A DNA stretch of 15,390 nucleotides from Mucilaginibacter sp. (GCA_028288315.1 JAQBNY010000312.1:1-15390); one strand, 5' to 3'. Shown: positions 1-6,942, counted from the stretch's first letter. Program-made: numbers and translations. Notes: generated by a model not told the origin, from the letters alone.

Positions 1-164
1 GTAAAGTTTCTAACGGTATTGGTGTTGAGCGTATCTTCCCTTACAATTCTCCAAACATTGATAAAATTGAAGTAAATAGTGTTGGTAAAGTTCGCCGCGC
101 TAAATTATTTTATCTGCGTGCCCTTACAGGTAAAGCAGCTCGTATCAAATCAAAAAGAGTTTAA
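1..164 (+). CDS. rplS: 50S ribosomal protein L19, C-terminal part (5' end outside window)
   Basis: This is the last 53 codons of L19, read in frame from base 3 and ending in TAA at 162-164. L19 sits at the interface of the two ribosomal subunits and is essential for the 70S particle. The visible part carries the family's most conserved stretch: GVERIFP, then SPNIDKIEV, GKVRRAKLFYLR and the closing GKAARIKSKR. The rest of the gene lies to the left of the window. A strong intrinsic terminator begins 20 bases after the stop, so the transcript very probably ends here rather than running into the next gene. The identification is secure from the motif order and the very basic C-terminus. Confidence 0.97.
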   Translation, partial: KVSNGIGVERIFPYNSPNIDKIEVNSVGKVRRAKLFYLRALTGKAARIKSKRV

Positions 165-183
165 TTTACATTTTTGTATATTA

Positions 184-215
184 AAGCCCTTCTGTACTAC
201 AGAAGGGCTTTTTTT
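184..215 (+). terminator. Rho-independent terminator of rplS
   Basis: A perfect 12-bp stem (184-195 with 199-210, arm AAGCCCTTCTGT) closes a 3-base loop and is followed directly by a run of T at 209-215. It lies 20 bases after the rplS stop. This is a textbook intrinsic terminator and argues that the downstream GldN-domain gene is transcribed separately. Confidence 0.93.
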
Positions 216-234
216 CGTTTAAGCGATTTTATTT

Positions 235-1452
235 ATGAAGAATTTACTTTTTGTGATCGCATTTTTTATAGTTACCGGAGCGTTTGGCCAAAAGCTAACA
301 GGCAAATGGCTTGGTGAACTGCCACAGGATGACAAAAGTGTACATTTTAGAATAGAGCTTGACCTTAAACAAACCGGCAACCAAATAACCGGCACCTCAA
401 GTTTCAGAACAATGGATAACCATGCGGTAAGTTTTTTGGTATCTGGTAGCATAAGTGGTGAGAATGTAATTCTTAACGAGTATAAAACCCTTAACTGCGA
501 TTGTAATAACCAGTATATATTTTGCATGAAGCGCATGAAGGGTAAGCTTATGGTTGATTCGCTAAACTCACTATATGCCATAAGCGGTATCTGGATAAGC
601 GACTCATCATACAATGGTACCACCTATGTAAAAAGCAGCTGTTCTCCCGGGACATTTGTTATAGTTAAACCTGTACAACTGCGCCCAGTGGATGGTTATT
701 ATAAAAAGACAGATATTACAAATGCACGAGTAACTCCGTACGCAAACCTGCGCGAAGCCGATGTTTCTTTTTCCAAACGTGTATGGCGTGATTTTGATGT
801 GCGCGAAAAAGCAAACCGCTACATGGCGTCACCCAAACAAAGGTTAATAGATGTGTTAATGGAAGCCGTTGAAGCAGGAGAGATAACCGCATATGATGCC
901 GTAGCCACAAAGGATGACCCCGGCGGCGACTCTTTTTCCAGACGTCTAACACCTGCTCAGGCCATGAGTAAAATGGCTGACAGTAGTCTGGTTGATAAAT
1001 TTGATAAGGACGGCAACAAAATAGGCTCGGTACTAAAGGCTGGCGAGTTTAACCCGGATAGCGTAGTTAAGTTTCGTATAAAGGAAGATTGGATGTTTGA
1101 CAAACAGCGCTCTGTTTTTGAGCCTCGCATAATTGGTATCGCCCCGCTTGTTAAACATAAAGTGGCGGGTTTAAACCTCGATTATCAGCCTGCATTTTGG
1201 ATATATTTCCCCCAGGCGAGGCGTGTTTTGGCTAATAAGGAAGCGGTTAACCGCAATAATGATGCACCCGGACTAAGCTATGATGATATTTTTATGAAGA
1301 GGTTATTCAGCAGTTATATTATAAAAGAATCTAATGCTAAAGATGAGCGTATCCGCGATTTTGCAGAAGGGTTGGATAAACTGCGCGAATCTGAAAAGAT
1401 AAAAAAGGCTCTCGCTGAATGGGAACTGCAATTGTGGCACGACATAAATTAG
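235..1452 (+). CDS. Secreted GldN-domain protein with lipocalin-like N-terminal half
   Basis: A 405-residue exported protein. Residues 1-18 form a signal peptide (KK-free, hydrophobic LLFVIAFFIV, probable cleavage at AFG|Q). Residues about 20-145 are rich in short beta-strand patterns (LTGKWLGEL, FRIELDLKQ, ITGTSSF, LVSGSISGENVIL) and look like a lipocalin-type barrel, with four cysteines at 88, 90, 97 and 136. Residues about 165-402 match the GldN family: KRVWRDFDVREK, GEITAYDA, IKEDWMFDKQRSV, RIIGIAPL, FWIYFPQARRVLAN, SYDDIFMKRLFSSYIIKESN. GldN is a periplasmic partner of GldK in the ring of the type IX secretion and gliding machinery. Family members are usually near 300 residues with no such N-terminal half, and no gldK, gldL or gldM is visible here, so this is probably a GldN paralogue of unknown role. 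The ATG at 235 is chosen because it gives a clean signal peptide. No good promoter element is seen in the 20 bases after the rplS terminator. Confidence 0.85.
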   Translation: MKNLLFVIAFFIVTGAFGQKLTGKWLGELPQDDKSVHFRIELDLKQTGNQITGTSSFRTMDNHAVSFLVSGSISGENVILNEYKTLNCDCNNQYIFCMKRMKGKLMVDSLNSLYAISGIWISDSSYNGTTYVKSSCSPGTFVIVKPVQLRPVDGYYKKTDITNARVTPYANLREADVSFSKRVWRDFDVREKANRYMASPKQRLIDVLMEAVEAGEITAYDAVATKDDPGGDSFSRRLTPAQAMSKMADSSLVDKFDKDGNKIGSVLKAGEFNPDSVVKFRIKEDWMFDKQRSVFEPRIIGIAPLVKHKVAGLNLDYQPAFWIYFPQARRVLANKEAVNRNNDAPGLSYDDIFMKRLFSSYIIKESNAKDERIRDFAEGLDKLRESEKIKKALAEWELQLWHDIN

Positions 1453-1476
1453 TAATTAGTTTATACAACTATGTTA

Positions 1477-1514
1477 AACAAGAAAGCCAAACTTATGAGT
1501 TTGGCTTTCTTGTT
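1477..1514. terminator. Hairpin between convergent gldN-like gene and psd
   Basis: A perfect 16-bp inverted repeat (1477-1492 with 1499-1514) closes a 6-base loop TTATGA. It lies 24 bases past the stop of the + strand GldN-domain gene and 55 bases past the stop of psd on the other strand. The right arm ends in CTTTCTTGTT, and the left arm read on the minus strand likewise, so it can act as a terminator in both directions. There is no long pure T run, so this is inferred from the stem and the convergent position. Confidence 0.75.
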
Positions 1515-1569
1515 ATTCGTGTAGTCGCCCGCTCCTGGTTGACGATTATTGTAGGGCCTATGGCCTTTG

Positions 1570-2472
1570 TTATTCTTTCTTCTTCCTTGTTGTTGGCGCC
1601 TTATCGGAATCTGTTTTTTTAACAGCTGGTTTTGCCCGGGGCGTTTTTACAGGTGCTGCAGGTGCTTCATCCGTGCTTTCTACGGGTTTATCTGTAACAT
1701 CATGTTCAATAACCAGCGTTGGCTCGCCATGCTCGTTTGAAAGTTTGCCTGTAACAGATTCCTCTTTTTCCAATATCTCAGCTAACTCTTCTTCTTTAAC
1801 TAAACTACCACTGGTTTGCAGTTCGGCTAATACTGTACGGCCACCTTTTACAACCTGATTGAGTTTAACGTTAATTTTGGTGCCCAATGGTAAAAATACA
1901 TCAACCCTTGATCCAAATTTAATAAAGCCAAATTGCTGGCCTTGCTCAACCACATCACCTTCTTTTACATACCACACAATACGGCGTGCTAAAGCCCCGG
2001 CTATCTGGCGAAAAAGCACCATTGTGCCTTCACTATTTTCGGTAACTACGGTAGTACGCTCATTTTCTGTTGACGACTTTGGATGCCAGGCTACCAGGTA
2101 TTTGCCCGGGTGATATTTAAAATATTTTACCACCCCGCTTATAGGGTTGCGATTAACATGCACATTAACAGGCGACATAAAAACCGATATTTGTATTCGC
2201 CTGTCTTTTAAAAACTCTGTTTCGTTTGCCTCTTCAATTACTACAACCTTACCATCGGCGGGGCAAAGCACATGTGTTTCGTTAGTGCTAATGTGCAGTA
2301 TTGGGCTGCGAAAAAACTGCAGAATGATAACAAACAGCAGGAATGATAGAATATATACTATCCATTTTACGGTATTTGCATCCGGAAAATAAAACTGTAT
2401 CAATGCGTTCACTACAAAAATGAATAGCACTGTAAGCGCAATGGAGGTGTATCCTTCTTTATGGATAGTCAT
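1570..2472 (-). CDS. psd: Phosphatidylserine decarboxylase proenzyme (PSD-A type) with long C-terminal tail
   Basis: Converts phosphatidylserine to phosphatidylethanolamine at the inner membrane using a self-made pyruvoyl group. The protein has 300 residues. Two membrane segments lie near residues 9-27 and 34-54. The catalytic core follows with CPADGK (70-75, conserved Asp73), VFMSPVNVHVNRNP (conserved His105), YHPGKYLVA and the processing site KFGSRVDVF, where cleavage between Gly187 and Ser188 would turn Ser188 into the pyruvoyl cofactor of the alpha chain. Family members of this short type normally end near residue 220. Here about 80 more residues follow: first acidic (EEELAEILEKEE), then rich in Ala, Pro and Lys, ending RKKKE. 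The tail looks disordered. The gene starts 24 bases after the stop of cdsA, so both are probably on one mRNA. CdsA supplies the CDP-diacylglycerol from which phosphatidylserine is made; no pssA gene is in the window. Confidence 0.93.
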   Translation of the reverse strand: MTIHKEGYTSIALTVLFIFVVNALIQFYFPDANTVKWIVYILSFLLFVIILQFFRSPILHISTNETHVLCPADGKVVVIEEANETEFLKDRRIQISVFMSPVNVHVNRNPISGVVKYFKYHPGKYLVAWHPKSSTENERTTVVTENSEGTMVLFRQIAGALARRIVWYVKEGDVVEQGQQFGFIKFGSRVDVFLPLGTKINVKLNQVVKGGRTVLAELQTSGSLVKEEELAEILEKEESVTGKLSNEHGEPTLVIEHDVTDKPVESTDEAPAAPVKTPRAKPAVKKTDSDKAPTTRKKKE

Positions 2473-2496
2473 ATTTTTTAATAATTTATTACAAAA

Positions 2497-3309
2497 CTAA
2501 GCATTTAGCACAAAGTACAAATAAGTATAAACAATAGGTGCTGCCAATAAAAACCCATCAAACCTGTCAAGCAAGCCACCGTGGCCCGGTAATATACCGC
2601 CCGAATCTTTAATATTAATACTACGCTTAAACATAGATTCAACCAGATCGCCAAGTGTGCCAAAGCAGCCTATTAATATTGCTATTGATACCCACTGGTT
2701 CCATAGCAATTCAGTAAAATACAGGCTGATAATAAAACCAACTCCGGCACTGATGGCTACTCCGCCAATAAAGCCTTCCCATGTTTTTTTAGGGGAATGC
2801 CGCTCAAATAGCTTGGTACGCCCAATTGCTCTGCCAACTAAATAAGCTCCGGTATCATTAGCCCAAAGCATCAATAAAAACGCCAGCGGAAAGTGAAAGT
2901 TAAACTCACCTTTAACAAAAGCCAGCGCATGAAAAAAAGTAAAAGGTATAATAACAAATATAAGCCCGGCAAATGTGTAGGCAATGTTTGAAAAAGGTGC
3001 TACCGCTATTTTAAATAGCTCTTGTATAAATACAGCACTTAATGAAAGCGTTAATAAAAGCAGTAGCCCATGGTATACAGGCTTATCCTGATAAGTGATT
3101 AACGCGAATAGCGAATAAATAAATACAGCATTTATAAATCCCGATGCCCGGTTAGGTTGTATACCGCTTTTAATATTTAACCCGTAAAACTCATGAAGGC
3201 AAAGGAGCGCAAGTATCAGATAAAATATACTAAAGAAGTAATGCCCTAAATGTACCGAGGCCAGCATTACGATGATAAAAAAAAAGCCCGTTATGGCGCG
3301 TGTTTTCAT
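2497..3309 (-). CDS. cdsA: Phosphatidate cytidylyltransferase (CDP-diacylglycerol synthase)
   Basis: Makes CDP-diacylglycerol from phosphatidate and CTP in the inner membrane, the branch point for all phospholipids. The 270-residue length is normal for the family. The protein is almost entirely membrane segments, with the soluble catalytic loops visible: WANDTGAY (149-156), SPKKTWEGFIGG (172-183) and the full C-terminal signature from GDLVESMFKRS through KDSGGILPGHGG to LLDRFDG (220-252), including the metal and CTP-binding acidic residues Asp221, Asp248 and Asp251. Its ATG overlaps the stop of the upstream DUF2007 gene as ATGA (3306-3309), a sign of coupled translation. psd follows after 24 bases. 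Confidence 0.97.
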   Translation of the reverse strand: MKTRAITGFFFIIVMLASVHLGHYFFSIFYLILALLCLHEFYGLNIKSGIQPNRASGFINAVFIYSLFALITYQDKPVYHGLLLLLTLSLSAVFIQELFKIAVAPFSNIAYTFAGLIFVIIPFTFFHALAFVKGEFNFHFPLAFLLMLWANDTGAYLVGRAIGRTKLFERHSPKKTWEGFIGGVAISAGVGFIISLYFTELLWNQWVSIAILIGCFGTLGDLVESMFKRSINIKDSGGILPGHGGLLDRFDGFLLAAPIVYTYLYFVLNA

Positions 3310-3518
3310 AAATTAATTTGGTTCGATATCATAATTTCAATAGCCTCGCTAAAGTTTTCCTGATGAACGTAAACTTCAATATCGCCAAAGGCCTGGTGTG
3401 ATGATGCCTGCCGGTTAAGCAATACAGCATCAATGTGGTAGCCGGTTAGCACCTGTTTAACAATTTCAGATTGATAGAAATTTGTTGAAGTGAAAATTTT
3501 AACCCAGTTCTTCTCCAT
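3306..3518 (-). CDS. DUF2007-family small protein
   Basis: A 70-residue soluble protein of the DUF2007 type, often labelled putative signal-transducing protein. Typical features are the opening WVKIFTSTNFYQSEIVKQVL, a central IDAVLLNRQ and the strand IEVYVHQENFSEAIEIM near the C-terminus. The fold expected is a small ferredoxin/GlnB-like alpha-beta unit. No catalytic residues are apparent and the function is unknown. Its first 20 bases (3499-3518) overlap the end of the CPBP protease gene, and its stop overlaps the start of cdsA, so it is locked between the two by translation. That context suggests a role in membrane lipid or membrane protein homeostasis, but this is inference only. Confidence 0.88.
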   Translation of the reverse strand: MEKNWVKIFTSTNFYQSEIVKQVLTGYHIDAVLLNRQASSHQAFGDIEVYVHQENFSEAIEIMISNQINL

Positions 3519-4443
3519 TAATTTCAGGGCTTGTATTTAGTCCCGTTGCTATTTTTTTGTAAACCAACAGCAAAACTATAATAATTATAAAGCTAAATAT
3601 ATAGCCCGCATAATTAAATACATGCTGGTCATCAGGGTTTAAGTTAATTTTTTTTTGCTGAAACAGGTAAGTTGCAATTACAGCGCTGCCATTATTTAAA
3701 AAATGCCCCCAAGCCGCAGGCCATATACTGCCGCTCCAGGCAACAAAGTAGCCGAATAATGCACCCAAAAACATCCTTGGTAAAAAGCCATAAAACTCCA
3801 TATGAAAGGCGCTGAATAAAATAGCCGTTATCCATATAGCGGCATGTGTGTTTTTGGTCCAACGCTGCATAATGGTTTGTAGTACACCACGAAACATAAA
3901 CTCCTCGGCAATGGCAGTAAGTAAGCCTATCAGGAATACATTTTTAATACACTCCCAAATGGTATTCATTTGTAGTATGGCTGTAGTAATTTTTCTGGCG
4001 ACCTCTTCACTCTCCTTCATCCAACGTTCAAGGCCCTTTAAAAATTCGGGTAAAACCATCTTTTGATTGAAGTTGCTCGACAGTTCAATTAAAGGAGATG
4101 ATATCAACATAATAACAAAAGCCACTATAATGAGCATCCAGGGGAAGCGGAAGGATGGTTTTAAATAAGGCTTTGGTTCTTTTACAATTACATAAGCGAA
4201 AAAAATGGGCGCTACAAATATGGGTATTGTGGTACTAACCAATTGTAAAATATATAAGGCACTAATTGTATTTGGCCCGCTAAACTTAAGGCTCAAAATA
4301 TCTGTAATGGTGCTAAGCCCGTATATGCCTGCAATTATTCCTAAGGCAATAAGATTACCTAACAGGATAATGAGCACTGCAATCACAACAAAAACAGCGA
4401 ACTGTAACAGCGGAGTCATTTGATTTACAGGCTTTTTTACCAT
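3499..4443 (-). CDS. CPBP-family intramembrane glutamic endopeptidase
   Basis: A 314-residue polytopic membrane protein of the CAAX/CPBP protease family (ABI domain). The three diagnostic motifs are present within membrane segments: EEFMFR (Glu180, Glu181, Arg185), FSAFH (Phe210, His214) and HFLNN (His247, Asn251). About eight hydrophobic segments flank them. The start at 4443 (MVKKPVNQ) is preferred. A longer reading from 4491 would add 16 residues (MYRHGLYSCK...) that cross the promoter and start of the divergent dusB gene and are not family-like. The substrate is unknown; bacterial members cleave membrane-spanning partners or process peptides. It is the first gene of a four-gene run with DUF2007, cdsA and psd. 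A weak -7 element (TATATTCG on the minus strand, one mismatch) lies in the 36-bp gap. Confidence 0.9.
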   Translation of the reverse strand: MVKKPVNQMTPLLQFAVFVVIAVLIILLGNLIALGIIAGIYGLSTITDILSLKFSGPNTISALYILQLVSTTIPIFVAPIFFAYVIVKEPKPYLKPSFRFPWMLIIVAFVIMLISSPLIELSSNFNQKMVLPEFLKGLERWMKESEEVARKITTAILQMNTIWECIKNVFLIGLLTAIAEEFMFRGVLQTIMQRWTKNTHAAIWITAILFSAFHMEFYGFLPRMFLGALFGYFVAWSGSIWPAAWGHFLNNGSAVIATYLFQQKKINLNPDDQHVFNYAGYIFSFIIIIVLLLVYKKIATGLNTSPEINGEELG

Positions 4444-4457
4444 ATACTTAAATTTTG

Positions 4458-4465
4458 TAAATTTG
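4458..4465 (+). promoter_or_regulatory. Bacteroidota -7 promoter element of dusB
   Basis: TAAATTTG is an exact match to the Bacteroidota -7 consensus TAnnTTTG and ends 14 bases before the dusB ATG at 4480. A clear -33 TTG partner is not seen at the usual distance; that region is T-rich and overlaps the start of the divergent CPBP gene. The predicted leader is very short, about 8 bases. Confidence 0.6.
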
Positions 4466-4479
4466 CACGAATATAATCC

Positions 4480-5472
4480 ATGTCTGTACAAATAGGAAAT
4501 ATTGATTTAGGGGAATTCCCGTTGCTGCTGGCACCGATGGAAGACGTGAGCGATCCGCCTTTCCGTTATGTATGCAAGCAAAACGGGGCTGATATGATGT
4601 ATACTGAGTTTATATCATCAGAAGGGTTGATACGCGATGCAGCAAAAAGCCGCCAAAAGCTTGATATATTTGAATATGAGCGCCCAATAGGCATCCAAAT
4701 ATTTGGCAGTGATATTGACCACATGCGCCAGGCTACCGAGATAGCCACGTTGGCCAAGCCCGATTTAATGGATATTAACTACGGTTGCCCGGTTAAACAA
4801 GTGGCTTGCCGTGGTGCCGGTGCAAGCCTGTTGCAGGATATTGACCGCATGGTTGCTATGACCAAAGCTGTTGTTGAAGCTACTCATTTACCCGTTACCG
4901 TTAAAACCCGCTTAGGCTGGGATGATAATACCAGAAACGTATATGAAGTGGCCGAGCGACTGCAGGATGTAGGCATAAAAGCCTTAACCATACATGGCCG
5001 TACCCGGGCACAAATGTATAAAGGCGTGGCCGACTGGACTTTGATAAGCGAGATAAAAAAGAACCCTCGTATAAACATCCCAATATTTGGTAACGGCGAT
5101 ATTGATTCGCCTGAGAAAGCGGCAAATTGGCGTATGGAGTATGGTGTGGATGGTATGATGATAGGCCGTGCCGCTATTGGCTACCCGTGGATCTTTAGGG
5201 AAGTAAAGCACTATTTTAAAACCGGCGAACACTTAGATAAACCAACCATTGCCGAGCGTATTGAGGTATGCAAAACCCATCTGGAAAAATCAATTGAATG
5301 GAAAGGCATGCGTACCGGTATTTTTGAGATGCGCCGCCACTACAGCAACTACTTTAAAGGGGTTGAAAACTTTAAAGAGCATAGAATGCAGTTAGTTACG
5401 GCTGCAACTTTAGATGAAATAATGGATATTTTAGCTGAAGTCGACAAAAAGTATACAATGGAAATGGCATGA
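4480..5472 (+). CDS. dusB: tRNA-dihydrouridine synthase (DusB family)
   Basis: An FMN-dependent enzyme that reduces specific uridines in the tRNA D-loop to dihydrouridine using NADPH. The 330-residue length is normal. Visible motifs in order: LAPMEDVSDPPFR (17-29, FMN-binding strand 1), QIFGSD (73-78), DINYGCPVKQVACRGAGASLL (98-118) with the catalytic Cys103, VKTRLGW (141-147), IHGRTRAQMYKG (171-182), GNGDI (204-208) and MIGRAAIGYPWIF (227-239) for phosphate binding. The C-terminal part is the helical tRNA-binding domain. It reads away from the CPBP gene across 36 bp. apaG follows 46 bases later with its own promoter element. Confidence 0.95.
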   Translation: MSVQIGNIDLGEFPLLLAPMEDVSDPPFRYVCKQNGADMMYTEFISSEGLIRDAAKSRQKLDIFEYERPIGIQIFGSDIDHMRQATEIATLAKPDLMDINYGCPVKQVACRGAGASLLQDIDRMVAMTKAVVEATHLPVTVKTRLGWDDNTRNVYEVAERLQDVGIKALTIHGRTRAQMYKGVADWTLISEIKKNPRINIPIFGNGDIDSPEKAANWRMEYGVDGMMIGRAAIGYPWIFREVKHYFKTGEHLDKPTIAERIEVCKTHLEKSIEWKGMRTGIFEMRRHYSNYFKGVENFKEHRMQLVTAATLDEIMDILAEVDKKYTMEMA

Positions 5473-5490
5473 TAATTATTGTTTTTATGC

Positions 5491-5498
5491 TATATTTG
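5491..5498 (+). promoter_or_regulatory. Bacteroidota -7 promoter element of apaG
   Basis: TATATTTG matches TAnnTTTG exactly and ends 20 bases before the apaG ATG at 5519. The leader AAATAAGAGATAAAAAAACA is A-rich, as is common for genes in this phylum. A properly spaced -33 TTG is not evident. It suggests that apaG has its own transcript in addition to any read-through from dusB. Confidence 0.6.
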
Positions 5499-5518
5499 AA
5501 ATAAGAGATAAAAAAACA

Positions 5519-5905
5519 ATGGCTACTATTATAACTGAAGGTGTTAAAGTTTCAGTTGAAACGATTTACCAGCCCGAATATTCAAACCCTGCGAATGATC
5601 ACTTTATGTTTGCCTACAGGGTTAATATAGAGAACATGAGTAACTATGCCGTGCGTTTAATAAGCAGGCATTGGTATATTTTTGATTCAAACGGAGCCAA
5701 GAGAGAAGTTGAAGGTGAAGGAGTAGTTGGCCTGCAGCCTATTATTGAACCGGGCACATCTCATGAGTATGTATCCGGCTGTAACCTCAAAACAGATATG
5801 GGCAGCATGAAAGGCGAATACCAAATGGAACGCCTGCTTGATAATGCTCTCTTCAATGTACAGATTCCCGAATTTTACCTGATAGCCCCTTACAGGTATA
5901 ATTAA
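5519..5905 (+). CDS. apaG: ApaG domain protein
   Basis: A 128-residue, single-domain protein of the ApaG family, an immunoglobulin/fibronectin-III-like beta sandwich. Characteristic stretches are ITEGVKVSVETIYQPEYS, FAYRVNIENMSNYAVRLISRHW (34-55), the core DSNGAKREVEGEGVVGLQPIIEPGTSHEYVSGC (59-91) and GSMKGEYQME. The length fits the usual 125-130 residues. In Enterobacteria the gene is linked to apaH and to cobalt and magnesium phenotypes, and the name 'Co2+/Mg2+ efflux protein' is often given, but the protein has no membrane segment and its biochemical role is unsettled. Related domains occur in eukaryotic F-box and PolDIP2 proteins. No apaH or ksgA is nearby here. Confidence 0.95.
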   Translation: MATIITEGVKVSVETIYQPEYSNPANDHFMFAYRVNIENMSNYAVRLISRHWYIFDSNGAKREVEGEGVVGLQPIIEPGTSHEYVSGCNLKTDMGSMKGEYQMERLLDNALFNVQIPEFYLIAPYRYN

Positions 5906-5977
5906 ACTATTATCCTCTTGTGCGTTATTGCGTTACAAAACAGTTTTCTGATCGTGCCGACTGTTTCCGAAGAAAAG

Positions 5978-6025
5978 TGTTCCGCTTTTGTTCCGCTCTG
6001 TTCCGCTTTTAGCGGACCGGAACAG
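5978..6025. repeat. Short tandem repeat TGTTCCGCTTT (three units) plus inverted copy
   Basis: Three near-identical 10-12 base units stand head to tail: TGTTCCGCTTT (5978-5988), TGTTCCGCTC (5989-5998) and TGTTCCGCTTTT (5999-6010). They are followed by AGCGGACCGGAACAG, which is a broken reverse complement of the unit, so CCGCT/AGCGG (6003-6007 with 6011-6015) or CTGTTCC/GGAACAG (5998-6004 with 6019-6025) can pair as alternative hairpins. It sits in the convergent gap between apaG and the metallopeptidase gene, where a terminator is expected. An upstream 7-bp inverted repeat AAACAGT/ACTGTTT (5938-5944, 5960-5966) may also fold. Nothing else is recognised in the 5906-6098 gap. Confidence 0.7.
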
Positions 6026-6098
6026 CAAAAATAAAACGCTTACAGCAATGCCATTTTCCATAGCATCACAACTTAATTTTGATTTTTTGTTTTAAAAT

Positions 6099-6815
6099 TT
6101 AGTCTCGCCTGTTAAACAGCAATGATGCATAATAAACAAGGGTAGCTAAAGCACTTAAGGCGGCAACAACGTAGGTCATGGCAGCCCACCAAAGGGCGTC
6201 TTTGGCCTGCTCGTGTTCTTCAGTGGTTTGCATAACGTTATAATTGTTATTTAACCAGGCTAAAGCCCTACTGCTTGCATCAAACTCAACCGGTAATGTA
6301 ACAAAGCTAAATAATGTAACCAGGGCCAGTGCAACAACACCTATAGCTAACACAAATGGGTTATGGGTAAAAAACAACAGCATAACACCAATCATCAAAG
6401 TCCACTGAGTTAAGGTTGATGCCACGTTAACCACCGGAACCAGTGTTGAACGCAAGGTAAGCCAGCTATATGCCTTGGCATGTTGTACAGCATGCCCACA
6501 CTCATGTGCAGCAACAGCGGCTGCGGCAACGCTACGGCTATGATATACATCCGGACTTAAGTTAACAGTTTTATCTGCCGGGTTATAATGGTCTGTAAGC
6601 TGGCCTTCAACAGAAATAACGTTTACATCATAAATACCATTATCATGCAGCATCCGCTCGGCCACATCTTTACCGGATAGGCCTGATAGTAAAGGCATTT
6701 CTGAATATTGCTTGAACTTACTTTTAAAACGCCATTGCACAATAAAGCTGATTAGCGCAATTGCTATCATAAGCAGCCAAGCAGAATTATAGGAAATAAA
6801 TAATAGGTGAATCAT
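6099..6815 (-). CDS. YugP-type membrane zinc metallopeptidase
   Basis: A 238-residue membrane protein of the neutral zinc metallopeptidase family (YugP, COG2738). A first membrane helix at about residues 11-27 is followed by VQWRFKSKF, a conserved SGLSGKDVAERML, DHYNPADKTVNLSPDVY (75-91) and the zinc site AAHECGHAVQH, with His104, Glu105 and His108 forming HExxH. Two hydrophobic segments (about 126-150 and 153-175) lead to LPVEFDASSRAL, where Glu177 is the likely third metal ligand. A last helix lies at about 212-233. The start at 6815 is chosen over the ATG at 6842 because a -7-like TACTTTTTG element on the minus strand ends at 6844, directly abutting the upstream ATG. Substrate unknown. It is probably monocistronic, between an apaG gene on the opposite strand and a divergent oxidoreductase. 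Confidence 0.9.
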   Translation of the reverse strand: MIHLLFISYNSAWLLMIAIALISFIVQWRFKSKFKQYSEMPLLSGLSGKDVAERMLHDNGIYDVNVISVEGQLTDHYNPADKTVNLSPDVYHSRSVAAAAVAAHECGHAVQHAKAYSWLTLRSTLVPVVNVASTLTQWTLMIGVMLLFFTHNPFVLAIGVVALALVTLFSFVTLPVEFDASSRALAWLNNNYNVMQTTEEHEQAKDALWWAAMTYVVAALSALATLVYYASLLFNRRD

Positions 6816-6908
6816 TTTAATAGGTTTATAAACTAACAGCATTCAAAAAGTATTCCATAGTAATATTTGGCAGTGTTTAATGGATTTGATTCTTCACTTT
6901 ATTATTTT

Positions 6909-6928
6909 TTCTTGATTGAGTTCAAGAA
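6909..6928. promoter_or_regulatory. Perfect 7-bp inverted repeat upstream of the oxidoreductase promoter
   Basis: TTCTTGA and TCAAGAA (6909-6915, 6922-6928) are perfect reverse complements around a 6-base spacer TTGAGT. The pair lies 14 bases upstream of the -7 element of the FAD oxidoreductase gene, covering the -33 region. The position and symmetry would suit a dimeric regulator, but a chance palindrome in AT-rich DNA cannot be excluded. Confidence 0.35.
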
Positions 6929-6942
6929 TGCTTCGCAATTGA

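Noticed and set aside
1419..1622. A 67-codon open frame on the + strand across the gldN-like/psd gap
   Set aside because: It runs through the 16-bp terminator hairpin and into psd antisense, its start lies inside the GldN-domain gene, and the product has no family resemblance.
4444..4491. Longer N-terminus for the CPBP protease (start at 4491)
   Set aside because: The extra 16 residues would overlap the dusB start and cover the whole divergent promoter region; the MVKKP start at 4443 is the normal type for a membrane protein.
5978..6025. CRISPR array
   Set aside because: The units are 10-12 bases long and directly adjacent, with no spacers, and no cas gene is nearby.
6816..6842. Longer N-terminus for the zinc metallopeptidase (start at 6842)
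   Set aside because: A -7-like element ends one base before that ATG on the minus strand, so the codon would probably not be in the mRNA.
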